Assembly: GCF_009728935.1 (NCBI RefSeq)
Contig: NZ_CP034235.1
Coordinates: 6,895,501 to 6,959,500, forward strand
DNA from: Paenibacillus psychroresistens
GTDB lineage: Bacteria; Bacillota; Bacilli; Paenibacillales; NBRC-103111
Direction: 5' to 3'
Length of the DNA: 64,000 nt
In this document: piece after piece, positions 38,025 to 47,033 of the stretch
Layout of the letters: each line of letters opens with the position of its first letter
Numbering within the stretch: position 1 is the first letter of the stretch
The notes under the pieces: model-generated
Database searches by the model: none
What the model was told of the DNA's origin: nothing
The model's input: the letters and a program-made list of their open reading frames with translations, nothing else
Program-made: the position numbers and the translations under genes

Positions 38025-38742
38025 GTTTTCAACAAACGTAGATGAACGTTTTCACAGTGAAATGGAGCAGCGGCTTCCCTATTTACAAGCCTATTGCCGT
38101 AAGCTTACAGGCACCTCCTGGGATGCAGATGATCTACTGCAGGAGACATTAATGAAATTTTATACATCCTTATGCAAAAACGAAGCTCGCCAAATAACCA
38201 CGTCCTATCTATGCCGAATTGCCAAAAATACTTGGATTGACTGGTGTCGGAAAAGGAAAGCCGTAGATGTGCCTTTAGATGAGGGACTTTTGGTTCCAAC
38301 CGAACCAGGAACTAATTCTGAGGATGTCCAAGAAGCTTTAGAGGTTCTAGCGGAGCAACTGCCTGTACGACAAGCGGTTGTTCTACTCCTGATGGATGTC
38401 TTTCATTTCACGGCAAAAGAAACGGCGAAACGCATTTATGCTACTGAAGGGGCGGTTCAAGCAGCACTCCATCGTGCAAGAGCTAAGCTGCAATTCATTT
38501 CCACACAAACAACTGCAAATAAAATTAAACATACATCAAGTCGTGAATCAGCTTCCATTGGAGATCTTCTCAAAGTGTTTCTGGGCGCATTTCAAGCTGG
38601 AGACCCCGAGAAAATATTCACAGCCTACAATTTGCTTAATCTAACTGGAATTTCTTTTACCAGAATGGAGCGCGATGGTTCTTCACTTTATTTATATTTT
38701 CGAGATCCGGATGGCCATGTATTGATGGTAACCTCCTATTAA
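38017..38742 (+). CDS. ECF-type RNA polymerase sigma factor with C-terminal extension
   Basis: This 241-residue protein has the sigma-70 region 2 (DADDLLQETLMKFYTSL, about 37-53) and region 4 helix-turn-helix (TAKETAKRIYATEGAVQAALHRARAKL, about 130-157). It directs polymerase to a small regulon. About 75 extra residues follow region 4, longer than plain ECF factors. They end in LYFRDPDGHVLMV, which looks like the last strand of a VOC domain such as the ones encoded just downstream. No anti-sigma factor gene is adjacent. The start has its own AGGAG eight bases upstream. It is followed by a VOC/GyrI-like group it may control or be co-transcribed with. Confidence 0.85.
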   Translation: MPEFSTNVDERFHSEMEQRLPYLQAYCRKLTGTSWDADDLLQETLMKFYTSLCKNEARQITTSYLCRIAKNTWIDWCRKRKAVDVPLDEGLLVPTEPGTNSEDVQEALEVLAEQLPVRQAVVLLLMDVFHFTAKETAKRIYATEGAVQAALHRARAKLQFISTQTTANKIKHTSSRESASIGDLLKVFLGAFQAGDPEKIFTAYNLLNLTGISFTRMERDGSSLYLYFRDPDGHVLMVTSY

Positions 38743-38824
38743 TTTTTTACGAGCGTATGCTTTTTAAAATCTTCTGCGTTTATTAAGTATGAAGTGAAAA
38801 TCTGGTTAGAGAAGAGGAGTTTAA

Positions 38825-39616
38825 ATGGCTATGTTTGAAAGAATTGAAAGTATTTATGTACCCGTAATAGATTTGCAGGCTTCTATTAACTGGTATCAGC
38901 AGCACTTGGGATTAAAGCTGCTCTCTCAGGAAAAAACCACCGCACAATTTTCGGTTTATGATGGTATTACGAAGCTTACGCTCATTGAAACGATGAACTT
39001 TAAACCGATTCGTTATATTAATGAGCAGCACAAAGCACCTTATTTTAATTTTCACATTTTGAATCTGAAGCTTACATATGAGGAATTAGAGTCTGCGGGA
39101 GTTAAGCTTTCAAGCATATCTGAAAATGAATACCTTCACAGCTTTGAAATAATCGATCCTAACGGAAATTGGCTTGGTGTTTGTTATGAGAAGGAGAGTT
39201 CACCTTATTATAAACCGGAAAGCGAACAGCATCCGTTATTAGATCGAGTTGGCGCTGTCTTCATTCCTGTACGCGATCTGCAAAAATCATTGGATTTCTA
39301 TGAAAAAGCTCTTGGTCTGACCCTTTATCACCATTGGGGTGGTGGCGCTGACCTCGGGGTAAACAGCAAAGATAATTTAATCACCTTATTTCAAATAAAC
39401 GACGGTGGAGTAGAGACATTGGCAGAGGTAGGCAGAAGCTATTTCAGCTTTTACTCAGCCGATTTAGATGTAACACGAAGCTCACTAGAGCAAAAAGGGA
39501 TTGCATCAACAGCAGCTGTGGAGCAGGACTCTCTTGCCTATTGTCGGCTAACGGATCCAGATGGACATGGGCTTTTGGTTATCTCAGGAGTTAAAAAAGT
39601 TGTGGTTGTTAACTAA
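38825..39616 (+). CDS. Two-domain VOC (glyoxalase/bleomycin-resistance fold) protein
   Basis: The 263-residue protein has two vicinal-oxygen-chelate modules. The first (about 5-125) runs from IESIYVPVIDLQASINWYQQHLGLKL to IIDPNGNWLGVCYE. The second (about 140-255) runs from VGAVFIPVRDLQKSLDFYEKALGLTL to LTDPDGHGLLVISG. Metal-ligand positions are not complete, so it may bind rather than convert its ligand. It is the first of three closely spaced plus-strand genes with a GyrI-like gene and a VOC-GyrI fusion. The start follows GAGGAG. The ligand is unknown; drug binding or glyoxal detoxification are usual roles of the family. Confidence 0.88.
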   Translation: MAMFERIESIYVPVIDLQASINWYQQHLGLKLLSQEKTTAQFSVYDGITKLTLIETMNFKPIRYINEQHKAPYFNFHILNLKLTYEELESAGVKLSSISENEYLHSFEIIDPNGNWLGVCYEKESSPYYKPESEQHPLLDRVGAVFIPVRDLQKSLDFYEKALGLTLYHHWGGGADLGVNSKDNLITLFQINDGGVETLAEVGRSYFSFYSADLDVTRSSLEQKGIASTAAVEQDSLAYCRLTDPDGHGLLVISGVKKVVVVN

Positions 39617-39640
39617 TAAAATGGATGAAAGAGGTTAAAC

Positions 39641-40135
39641 ATGGATTCATTACTTAACGTTGATGAACAAGTAAAGTTAATTAAGCTTGGTGAGATGAAA
39701 ATGGTTGGATTCCCCGTAATTGTCGCTTTTAAAGAGGGGGATTTCAGTAAAATTGATAAAACTAAACAGCAGTTCATGGAACGAAGGAACGAGATTCTAA
39801 ATGTCATTGATCCAAACATATACTGGGCTCCGTGGTTTAGCTGTGATGTTATGTTTACCTATTTTTACTGCTTGCAGGTTAGTGAATGGGCAGAGATTCC
39901 GCATGGCATGATGAGCTTTACGATTCCAGAAGCTGAATATGCAGCAGTTCACTATTCAGGGCCGCACCCGATGGACCCGGATCCTTACGATTACTTAGCC
40001 ATTTTCCGCCAGAAGAACAATATTGAACTTAAAGAAAAAGGGATGGTGCTTGAAAAATACCGCTTTGATCAGAATTGCGAGCCTGGAGTTAAAATCGCGT
40101 TGGATGTATTCGGTCCAATTAAAAGTGAAATATAG
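39641..40135 (+). CDS. GyrI-like effector-binding domain protein
   Basis: This 164-residue single-domain protein resembles the GyrI/AraC-effector-binding fold, which binds small hydrophobic molecules (SWAEIPHGMMSFTIPEAEYAAVHYSGP is the typical central part). It has no DNA-binding part. Stand-alone members often sequester or hydrolyse xenobiotics, or serve as anti-toxins against DNA gyrase poisons. It begins 24 bases after the VOC gene and ends 16 bases before the fusion gene, so the three are probably one operon. Confidence 0.82.
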   Translation: MDSLLNVDEQVKLIKLGEMKMVGFPVIVAFKEGDFSKIDKTKQQFMERRNEILNVIDPNIYWAPWFSCDVMFTYFYCLQVSEWAEIPHGMMSFTIPEAEYAAVHYSGPHPMDPDPYDYLAIFRQKNNIELKEKGMVLEKYRFDQNCEPGVKIALDVFGPIKSEI

Positions 40136-40151
40136 TAAAAGGAGAATCCAT

Positions 40152-40976
40152 ATGACATCTGCATTTATTGATCGTACACGTCCTAAAGTAATCCACTATG
40201 TTAAAAATTTAGAGCAAGCCGCCAACTGGTATAGAGACAATCTCGGATTTGAAATTGGTCCTCACGACTATCATTCATTTGTTGAGCTGTTTATGGATGG
40301 AGAGTATGTTTTTCATCTTTCACAGGGTCGGGAGGGACTGGTCCCGCTTCAGGCACCGATATTTCAATTTAGCTCACGAGATATTGAGAAAACATATGCT
40401 ATTCTACAATCCAGAAATGTAGAGGTTGGTCCGATGAGCTGGTATCCGGATTACTCTTCCTTTACTTTTCGCGATTTAGAGGGTAATGAAGTGGGTATTT
40501 CGCAGAGCTTTGAGATACGATTTAGCCAATTGGAGGAGCTGCTTTTGGTTGGATTTAGGCTTAAAAACCCGCAAGAGCTTCTAAATACGAATGCTATTCC
40601 TCATGCTGCGCATGAATTAAAACGACGTTTCGCTGAAATCTCACATACCATTGACTCTGCTCCTATGATTGGCGCATTTAAGACTGGGGAATGCAGTGAC
40701 GATGAAGCCGGATACTGGGTTTGCGTCCAGATAACACAATTGGGTACTGTCCCAGAGGGAATGCTCGCTTTAAGGATACCAGCTCAGAAATATGCCGTTA
40801 ATTGGTTTTTTGGTCATAGAAGTGAGAGCAAAAAGCGATATGCAAAAATGCAGAGATTGATTAATAATGCTGCACGCCAACTGAAACTCCAAGCTTGGAA
40901 TCTTGAAATAGCAAAAAGCTGGGGAGAATTGCAAGAAGTCGAAGTCGAGTTGGATTTATATGTAGGGATTAGTTAG
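40152..40976 (+). CDS. VOC domain fused to a GyrI-like domain
   Basis: The 274-residue protein joins an N-terminal VOC module (about 8-120, from VIHYVKNLEQAANWYRDNLGF to FRDLEGNEVGISQSF) to a C-terminal GyrI-like effector-binding domain (about 130-274, MIGAFKTGECSDDEAGYWV and PEGMLALRIPAQKYAVNWFFG). The same two domain types are separate in the two genes before it, which supports a joint role in handling one small molecule. AAAGGAG sits before the ATG at 40152; an earlier in-frame start at 40023 would overlap the previous gene. A bidirectional terminator follows. Confidence 0.85.
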   Translation: MTSAFIDRTRPKVIHYVKNLEQAANWYRDNLGFEIGPHDYHSFVELFMDGEYVFHLSQGREGLVPLQAPIFQFSSRDIEKTYAILQSRNVEVGPMSWYPDYSSFTFRDLEGNEVGISQSFEIRFSQLEELLLVGFRLKNPQELLNTNAIPHAAHELKRRFAEISHTIDSAPMIGAFKTGECSDDEAGYWVCVQITQLGTVPEGMLALRIPAQKYAVNWFFGHRSESKKRYAKMQRLINNAARQLKLQAWNLEIAKSWGELQEVEVELDLYVGIS

Positions 40977-40988
40977 AGAAAACAAGAT

Positions 40989-41038
40989 AAAGCTCGCACT
41001 CCACTTGGCCGTAATGACCTAGGAGTGCGAGCTTTTTT
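40989..41038. terminator. Bidirectional terminator between convergent genes
   Basis: AAAGCTCGCACTCC and GGAGTGCGAGCTTTTTT form a 14-base stem around a 19-base loop. It ends the VOC-GyrI operon on the plus strand and the GH71/99-like gene on the minus strand. Confidence 0.88.
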
Positions 41039-41046
41039 AACGTTGG

Positions 41047-43608
41047 TTATTGATGAGTTGTAGGGTGGTTAGCCGTTAACGGTAATTGATTATTAAACAG
41101 CCGATTAATATCACCTGTTAATCTAAGATAAAAATCCGATGAAACTGCTACTCCATCTGCATCCAACGTCAGGAAGTATTGATTAGTTGGAATCATCGAG
41201 CTATTCTCGGCAATTTTGGCAATAGCTGTACCTTCATCGTACTCATCAAACATGGCTACATAACCTGTAGAGATGCCTCCGCTCTTTAAATCGTAGGCCA
41301 TCCTCCACATGAAATCACCATGAAATCTCGGATTCTCATTCCGTGGAGCATTCCCATTCTGTAAATTAGACCATGCTGAGCCCGGCCAGAGAACAGGTTG
41401 ATAGGCCATCCCGTTCTGTTGAGTGAATGTGTAATCCGGCTGCCATTGATTGGTATTGTTGTTATCGACACCAGCTAAGCCGCCAAAACGACCAACGGAC
41501 CATGGTGATACCATATCCATGCTCTTATATACATCTATAAACCCTGTTTTAGAATCGTTAGTGCCTGTGCGCCAATAATTAGGTACACCACCGATTACAT
41601 AAATCCCCTGGTTTTTGAACCAATTGATCAAATCGGTTGCTTCTGCCGCTGTACCAGGTCGATCTGTAAATCCAATTCCCCATATACAAACAACAGGTTC
41701 TCCGCTTTCTTTTGCATAAGCGCTTGAGGTGGTTAGATGCATAGTATTAACAATGTTAGTTGTCCAGTCATGTTTTACCGCAGCTACCCAAGTGCTTGCA
41801 TTCATATCGGTAATATCGTACATGACATAAAACTTGCGGTTATAGGTTTCTGCTGCATTCTTTACTTTGACTGCAACACTATCGCGATTGGTTTTCCAGT
41901 TATTCGGGGTATCGCTAAGATCAGCTCCGAACCTCTGCAATGCAGCTCCGCTAATATTGTAGGTTTGCATCCATTCAAAATGCTTGTTAACTGTGCTCTG
42001 ATCATAAGAGGAAAACAGCTTCGCTTGTGTCCCATTGCCAAAATTCGCTAAATTGGTTGAATATAGCGTTGTGTACTCTCTAGTATCCGGGTAAAGCTCA
42101 AAATTCACATTCGAGTTAGCTGTTGGCGCACTGCTATTCTTGGACCAATGGATCCACCCTCCGTTAGGTGAACCATCCCCAGTCGCATTGAACCAGCCTT
42201 GATAGCCTGCAAAAACTTTACCTACAACGTCATGGCCAGCAGGTGGTGGAGTTGGAGTAGGTGTTGGCGATGTGGCAGCAAACTTAAACCAGTTTAGATT
42301 AAATAGGTTGCCTGCCCCGCCAGTAAACTTAAGATAGAGATTATGCACGCCAGATATGCTGCTCATACTGCAGGTTTTGGTTATCCAAGTCTGCCAGCCA
42401 CCTGTGCCTACTATTGCACAAGTACCTGCAAGAGTTCCGGTCAAACTATCCAGCCTGACTTCGATGTTCCCTCCCGTTGCGGCACTGGCAACTCTCGCAT
42501 CGAATGATATGGCCCCACTACCAAAATTAATACTATTAAAAACTAAATAGTCACCATTATCAACAAATCCAACGTTCAAACCAGCTTCGCTTGAAGTTTC
42601 TGTTTGGATGCCAACTTGGCTGTTGAAGCTCTCCGCTTCTATTTGAGTAAATGCTGATCTAGTTGTTGGGGTTGCTGTGGGTGTTGGAGTCGGTGTTGCA
42701 CTAGTGGAAAAGTTTAACCAGTTGATGTTGAACCCTGTATTGGATACATAAACCCTTAACGTTTGTGTGCCTGCTGTTAGGGTTACATTGGCATTTACAG
42801 TAGTCCAAGTCTGCCAACCGACTGTATTCGGTACGGTTACCGTGGTTAAAACGGTGCCTGCATAATTCCTCAATTGGAGCTGACTCCCTGTATTGGGACT
42901 CGCTACGCGGAAACCGACAGTATACGTACCTGCGCTTTGCACATTAACACTGTAATCCAACCAATCCCCGGTATCCGTAAAGCCAACGTTTTGCCCTCCG
43001 CCAGTATCCGAAGTCGTTTCCGTTTGGATGCCGCTCATGGTTGTATAGCTTTCAGCTTCAAGTTTCCCAGGTAGTGTAGTTGGTGCAGTTGCTCCATATA
43101 TTTCAAACTCAGCTAGCTGACCTGCTGTCCATCCACTGTTTGCAGTAATATTTACTCTGACATATCTCGTGCTCGTGGCTGTAAAATTAATCGTCACTGT
43201 ATTAGCACTTGTCGGATCAAACACATAAGCTGCTGATGCAACAATGGTGGTATAGCTCGTATCATTCGTGCTTCCCAGTACAGAAAGAGTTTGTGTTCGT
43301 GCTCCCCATGTTGCAGGCAGCTTAAGCACCACTTGGTTTATCGAGCTTGCGCTCCCCAAGTCCACGCGAATCGATTGCGGGAATGCATTATTATTACTTT
43401 CCCAATAGGTTGTTAGATTACTGTCATTAGCGTTCGTTGCTGCAAAACCACTATTAGCACTGCTTGCAGTAATGGCTTTCCCTGCTGCTAAGTTCGTTGC
43501 TGCTAAGGTAGTCGATGGTGTAATAGCAAGCTGGGTGACTATAAGCGCGAGCATTAGTAAACCAATCATAAGCTTATTGCCTCTGAACCATTTTTGATTA
43601 AATAACAT
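41047..43608 (-). CDS. Secreted GH71/GH99-like glycosidase with discoidin and CBM6-type modules
   Basis: The 853-residue protein has a signal peptide (LMIGLLMLALIVTQLAI), an F5/8 type C domain (about 38-175), a CBM6 (about 180-303), a second CBM6/35-type module (about 318-438), a proline-threonine linker, and a catalytic domain (about 455-853). That last part begins GKVFAGYQGWFNATGDG and contains MYDITDMN and YVAMFDEYDEGTAI, as in GH71/GH99-type endo-acting enzymes on mannan or alpha-glucan. Its first CBM6 is nearly the same as the CBM6 of the 23.4-26.8 kb protein. The ATG at 43608 follows GAGGAGG by eight bases. The substrate is not established. Confidence 0.75.
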   Translation of the reverse strand: MLFNQKWFRGNKLMIGLLMLALIVTQLAITPSTTLAATNLAAGKAITASSANSGFAATNANDSNLTTYWESNNNAFPQSIRVDLGSASSINQVVLKLPATWGARTQTLSVLGSTNDTSYTTIVASAAYVFDPTSANTVTINFTATSTRYVRVNITANSGWTAGQLAEFEIYGATAPTTLPGKLEAESYTTMSGIQTETTSDTGGGQNVGFTDTGDWLDYSVNVQSAGTYTVGFRVASPNTGSQLQLRNYAGTVLTTVTVPNTVGWQTWTTVNANVTLTAGTQTLRVYVSNTGFNINWLNFSTSATPTPTPTATPTTRSAFTQIEAESFNSQVGIQTETSSEAGLNVGFVDNGDYLVFNSINFGSGAISFDARVASAATGGNIEVRLDSLTGTLAGTCAIVGTGGWQTWITKTCSMSSISGVHNLYLKFTGGAGNLFNLNWFKFAATSPTPTPTPPPAGHDVVGKVFAGYQGWFNATGDGSPNGGWIHWSKNSSAPTANSNVNFELYPDTREYTTLYSTNLANFGNGTQAKLFSSYDQSTVNKHFEWMQTYNISGAALQRFGADLSDTPNNWKTNRDSVAVKVKNAAETYNRKFYVMYDITDMNASTWVAAVKHDWTTNIVNTMHLTTSSAYAKESGEPVVCIWGIGFTDRPGTAAEATDLINWFKNQGIYVIGGVPNYWRTGTNDSKTGFIDVYKSMDMVSPWSVGRFGGLAGVDNNNTNQWQPDYTFTQQNGMAYQPVLWPGSAWSNLQNGNAPRNENPRFHGDFMWRMAYDLKSGGISTGYVAMFDEYDEGTAIAKIAENSSMIPTNQYFLTLDADGVAVSSDFYLRLTGDINRLFNNQLPLTANHPTTHQ

Positions 43609-43892
43609 AAACAATTCCTCCTCAAATTTTGGATGATCATTTCATGAGCCCTTACACTAAAGTATTCTTGCATCACCACCTTTTATAAAATATGAAAATC
43701 CTTTTGCAGCTTGCTTTCCAATTCTCTGAGCTGTTGTAGAGGCAGAAGATTATCACCTTAAGTTTAGCTCAAAACCATCTCCTATTTAAGATGGCATTAT
43801 TAAATTTTAAAGGCGATACTTATCTACTTTTTTAAACTAACTCCCCCATACATGTTAAAATGAATATATCCCAATATAGGAGGTATTCGATT

Positions 43893-44762
43893 ATGAAGAT
43901 TCTTGTAACTGGCGCATCCGGAAATGGCGGACAAGCCATTTGTCATAAGCTCTTGGAAGCAGGCTTTAGCGTACGCATGGCAGATGTTATGCCACCAGCT
44001 GGTGGCGTGATTCCATCCACCGAATTTATGCGCTGCGATATGCGATCTCCTGGTGATATTCAAAATGCTGTAAACGGAGTCGATGCCGTCATCCATCTTG
44101 CCGCTTGGCATTCGGCACATCAGCCCCCTGTGAGTGACGAAACTATTTTTGCTGTTAATGTCGATGGGACTTTTCATATGTTTGAGGCCTGTCGTAAATT
44201 TGGCATTCAAGCTATTGTCTATGCTTCTTCTATGGCTTATGGTCATGGTTCTGTATATGGAGTGACTAAAGTTATCGGTGAGGATTTATCCCGTGCTTAT
44301 CATGAAATGACAGGCGCATCCATAGCTAATCTTCGTTATCATGAATTTATCCCACGTCCGTATTTAGAGTTCGGTGCACGTTTACTTCGCAATGGGGTCG
44401 ATCGCAGTGATGTTGCTCTAGCTACGGTCGCTGCACTACAAGCTGTTATTGAGCGTAAGATTGGTTTATTCACTACCATTGTTCATACCCACCACGGTAT
44501 GCCGGAAGCAGTCATTGCTAACTTTAAAGAGTTAGGTCCCGACTGGTGTGAACTAATGGTTCCTGGCTCACGTGAGCTGATAAGTAAATATCAAATCGAG
44601 CTTCCACATACAGTTGAACAGCATGATCTATCTGAAGCAGAGCGGTTGCTTGGCTGGAAGCCGCGCGTAGGGTTTGTAGAGTTTCTGAGAGATTTGAAAA
44701 TAAGAGATGAGCAAGGCGAGGATGTTCACAGCTTGTGGGTTCCTTCAGAATTGCCTGAATAA
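43893..44762 (+). CDS. NAD(P)-dependent epimerase/dehydratase (extended SDR)
   Basis: The 289-residue enzyme has the Rossmann start MKILVTGASGNGGQA (GxxGxxG, about 7-13), the substrate loop DAVIHLAAWHS, the SASSM-type serine block YASSMAYGHGS and the catalytic YGVTK. It probably changes a nucleotide sugar or another sugar-like substrate in the cytoplasm. The ATG at 43893 follows AGGAGG; an earlier in-frame ATG at 43860 does not. It stands alone, divergent from the secreted glycosidase gene. Confidence 0.85.
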   Translation: MKILVTGASGNGGQAICHKLLEAGFSVRMADVMPPAGGVIPSTEFMRCDMRSPGDIQNAVNGVDAVIHLAAWHSAHQPPVSDETIFAVNVDGTFHMFEACRKFGIQAIVYASSMAYGHGSVYGVTKVIGEDLSRAYHEMTGASIANLRYHEFIPRPYLEFGARLLRNGVDRSDVALATVAALQAVIERKIGLFTTIVHTHHGMPEAVIANFKELGPDWCELMVPGSRELISKYQIELPHTVEQHDLSEAERLLGWKPRVGFVEFLRDLKIRDEQGEDVHSLWVPSELPE

Positions 44763-44764
44763 CC

Positions 44765-45000
44765 TTATCGGTAAAGTGTGGCCGGAAGCGATAGAGTTGG
44801 GCTAACCCGAAGCGATATGAATTATGCTTACAGTAATATATTAGTTAAAGTACCTGGTTGTAGTGATGTTTTTTATCGCTTGGGGAACTGGTTTGTGCAG
44901 TCATTTGACCTAGTGTTATCCCGCAACGATATAAACTATCGCTACAGACATATATTTATTAAAGCAACTCACTATAGCAATATATTTTATCATTAGGGAA
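44765..45000. repeat. Array B of the hairpin repeat, two diverged copies (114-bp period)
   Basis: CGATATGAATTATG... at 44813 and CGATATAAACTATCGCTACAG at 44927 are 114 bases apart, matching the period of the arrays at 2.3 and 54.1 kb and sharing GCTACAG, TTAAAG and the ATCGCTTGGG-type segment. It is oriented like array C. The copies are more diverged than those at the other two sites. The gap between the SDR gene and the terminator at 45.1 kb holds nothing else. Confidence 0.8.
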
Positions 45001-45062
45001 ATTCTTGAGACTGAAAATTGACTGGGATACTGTACAGAGTTGGTTTTTATCATTAAAATGAC

Positions 45063-45112
45063 AATTAAAAAAGTGGACTAGCTATTAAATCAGCTAATCC
45101 ACTTTTTTAATT
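45063..45112. terminator. Strong terminator hairpin of the 137-residue protein gene
   Basis: Perfect 15-base arms AATTAAAAAAGTGGA and TCCACTTTTTTAATT extend into an inner AGCT/AGCT pairing. It ends just before the stop codon side of the minus-strand gene and is T-rich on both sides. Confidence 0.88.
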
Positions 45113-45120
45113 AAATTTAC

Positions 45121-45534
45121 TTAAGATACCCTTGCCCGCATCCGGTTATTCTTAGGATTATGCTCAACTTCTGCAAGCCCCAACACTTCCAGCAAAGGAG
45201 GCAGGTACATGCCGAAGCGGCCGCGAAGTCCCTTTTTCAGTCCGTACCAACCGCCTACTGGATTCTCCAACGAACGTCCCCATGCTTCTACAGTGCCTTC
45301 TTTTGCAGGCTTTTGTTCATCTGTGCTTCCTAAATCGATCCAATCCCCATGCTGTTTAAGCATTTCATGCAAGTCAGCAATACAACGATAGTCGTAATGC
45401 AGCACCGTCTTGCCTACAGTGCACACCAATATTTCTTTGCCGTCTTTTTCACTTTTGTACATTTCGTATTCTGAGGATTGTGGTGGCGTTTGAAGCTTCC
45501 ATGGGTTTTCTTTGGTTCCTTGTTCGATTGTCAT
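45121..45534 (-). CDS. Conserved hypothetical protein (DUF6855-like)
   Basis: This 137-residue soluble protein has no signal peptide. It contains ENPVGGWYGLKKGLRGRFG and a C-terminal VEHNPKNNRMRARV segment that look strongly conserved, and resembles the family known as DUF6855, although that assignment is from memory. No enzyme motif is visible. GGAGG precedes the ATG. It is followed by a terminator and preceded by a transporter gene on the same strand, 33 bases away; the two may be co-transcribed. Confidence 0.7.
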   Translation of the reverse strand: MTIEQGTKENPWKLQTPPQSSEYEMYKSEKDGKEILVCTVGKTVLHYDYRCIADLHEMLKQHGDWIDLGSTDEQKPAKEGTVEAWGRSLENPVGGWYGLKKGLRGRFGMYLPPLLEVLGLAEVEHNPKNNRMRARVS

Positions 45535-45567
45535 CTTATAGCCTCCAATTAGTTAATTTCTAATGAT

Positions 45568-46899
45568 CTAAATCATTGTTCTTTTATTGCGCTGCAATAT
45601 GTAGACCACCATGCCCAATTCACCCGCGATACCTGCCGATTGAGCAAGCGCGCCAATGATACCGTTCAAGCTAGGAAATAACCCTATGCAGATTATTAAA
45701 GTAATTAATGTTGCTAAAACATTGGCCACTTGCGACCATATCATCACCTTGGTTTGCCCCGTTAACATTAAAATCCCATTCAAGAAATCCAATAACGGAA
45801 AAATTAAAGCCATTGGCAAGAATACTTTTAACACTTCTAAGCTCGGGGAAGCTAGTGATTCTTTAACACCCATAACAGATTGCATCAGCCAAGCTCCAAC
45901 GGGTGTATAGACAAGAACAGCTAGCAATAATGCCGGGACACCGCCCATTAAACGCAAGAATATCTTCGCCTGCTTTTCATCATGCCGATAGAAATTCAGC
46001 ACAATCTGGTGCATGTAGGAGAAAAAACTTAAAACCAGCTGCACGACACTACTGGCTACGGCAAATGAGGCAATTGTTAAATTCAAATCTAGCGTTTTGC
46101 CTAAAACTATATTAATCGCAGGAGCCGCAATGACTGCAATGGCTGATGAGTACAGCAAAGGACGGTAAAATTGAAACACCTGTTTTTTATCTACAACGGG
46201 ATGGTCTTGCAATTTATCCGGAATGGTTTTTTTCAGTAAAGAACGCCCTTCAAAAACAGCACAAAGGCTCTCAACAAACATACCCATCAAGAAAATAATC
46301 GCACCAACCTTGCCGCTATTGACGCTGTCCGTACTAATGAAATATTGCGCAACAGCATACATACTGATTAAACGAAAAATCATCCCGATAGTCAGCCATG
46401 TCGTCTTGCGATTATAGATAATAATTCCATGATACAAACAACGAATTCCCGAAAAAATACTGACATACATTAACACTCGATATACCCCAATAACAGCATG
46501 GACTTGAGTATCATTCACACCAAATACATACTGGAAAACCCAGCGACCTAAAGGCGTGTAGCAAATTAATAAGCCAAAAACGATAATACTGATAAACACA
46601 TATAACGCCACATCCGATACTGCCTTAAAAGAAAGCTTGTCCCGTACTAGATTGGAGCAGGTCTGCCGCAATAAGACAGCCGGTCTCTCTGTGACACCAA
46701 TCAAACTCATCGCAATGGCATAGCTTGATATGACAATCTCTGGATGCTTGGACTGAGCTAATGTACTGGTAATGATGACATGTGAAATAGTGACCAAGCT
46801 AGCAGATAAGCCTAGCGGGATAAAAAATCGAAAAAGCTTCCCCTGAGTGACCTGCTGCGACAACGCTTTGGGTTGTTCTTCTACTATCCCTAAGGACAT
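45568..46899 (-). CDS. MATE/MOP-type transporter, Ank-like
   Basis: The 443-residue protein has about twelve membrane helices arranged as two bundles, as in the MOP flippase superfamily (MATE drug exporters and the Ank pyrophosphate exporters). RFFIPLGLSASLVTISH near the start and LTGQTKVMIWSQV near the end are typical. It probably exports a small compound using an ion gradient. The start follows AAGGAGAAG. The substrate is not visible in the sequence. Confidence 0.8.
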   Translation of the reverse strand: MSLGIVEEQPKALSQQVTQGKLFRFFIPLGLSASLVTISHVIITSTLAQSKHPEIVISSYAIAMSLIGVTERPAVLLRQTCSNLVRDKLSFKAVSDVALYVFISIIVFGLLICYTPLGRWVFQYVFGVNDTQVHAVIGVYRVLMYVSIFSGIRCLYHGIIIYNRKTTWLTIGMIFRLISMYAVAQYFISTDSVNSGKVGAIIFLMGMFVESLCAVFEGRSLLKKTIPDKLQDHPVVDKKQVFQFYRPLLYSSAIAVIAAPAINIVLGKTLDLNLTIASFAVASSVVQLVLSFFSYMHQIVLNFYRHDEKQAKIFLRLMGGVPALLLAVLVYTPVGAWLMQSVMGVKESLASPSLEVLKVFLPMALIFPLLDFLNGILMLTGQTKVMIWSQVANVLATLITLIICIGLFPSLNGIIGALAQSAGIAGELGMVVYILQRNKRTMI

Positions 46900-47033
46900 A
46901 ATCGATGACTTCTCCTTCCACCGTTACCTAAAACCTATCGATTAGTATACCACTTAATTGTGTTGCCTGCCTCGGTCATTTCATTAATTTCTCTGATGTA
47001 ATTGCAAATTCTATTAATTGCATATTCTATTAA

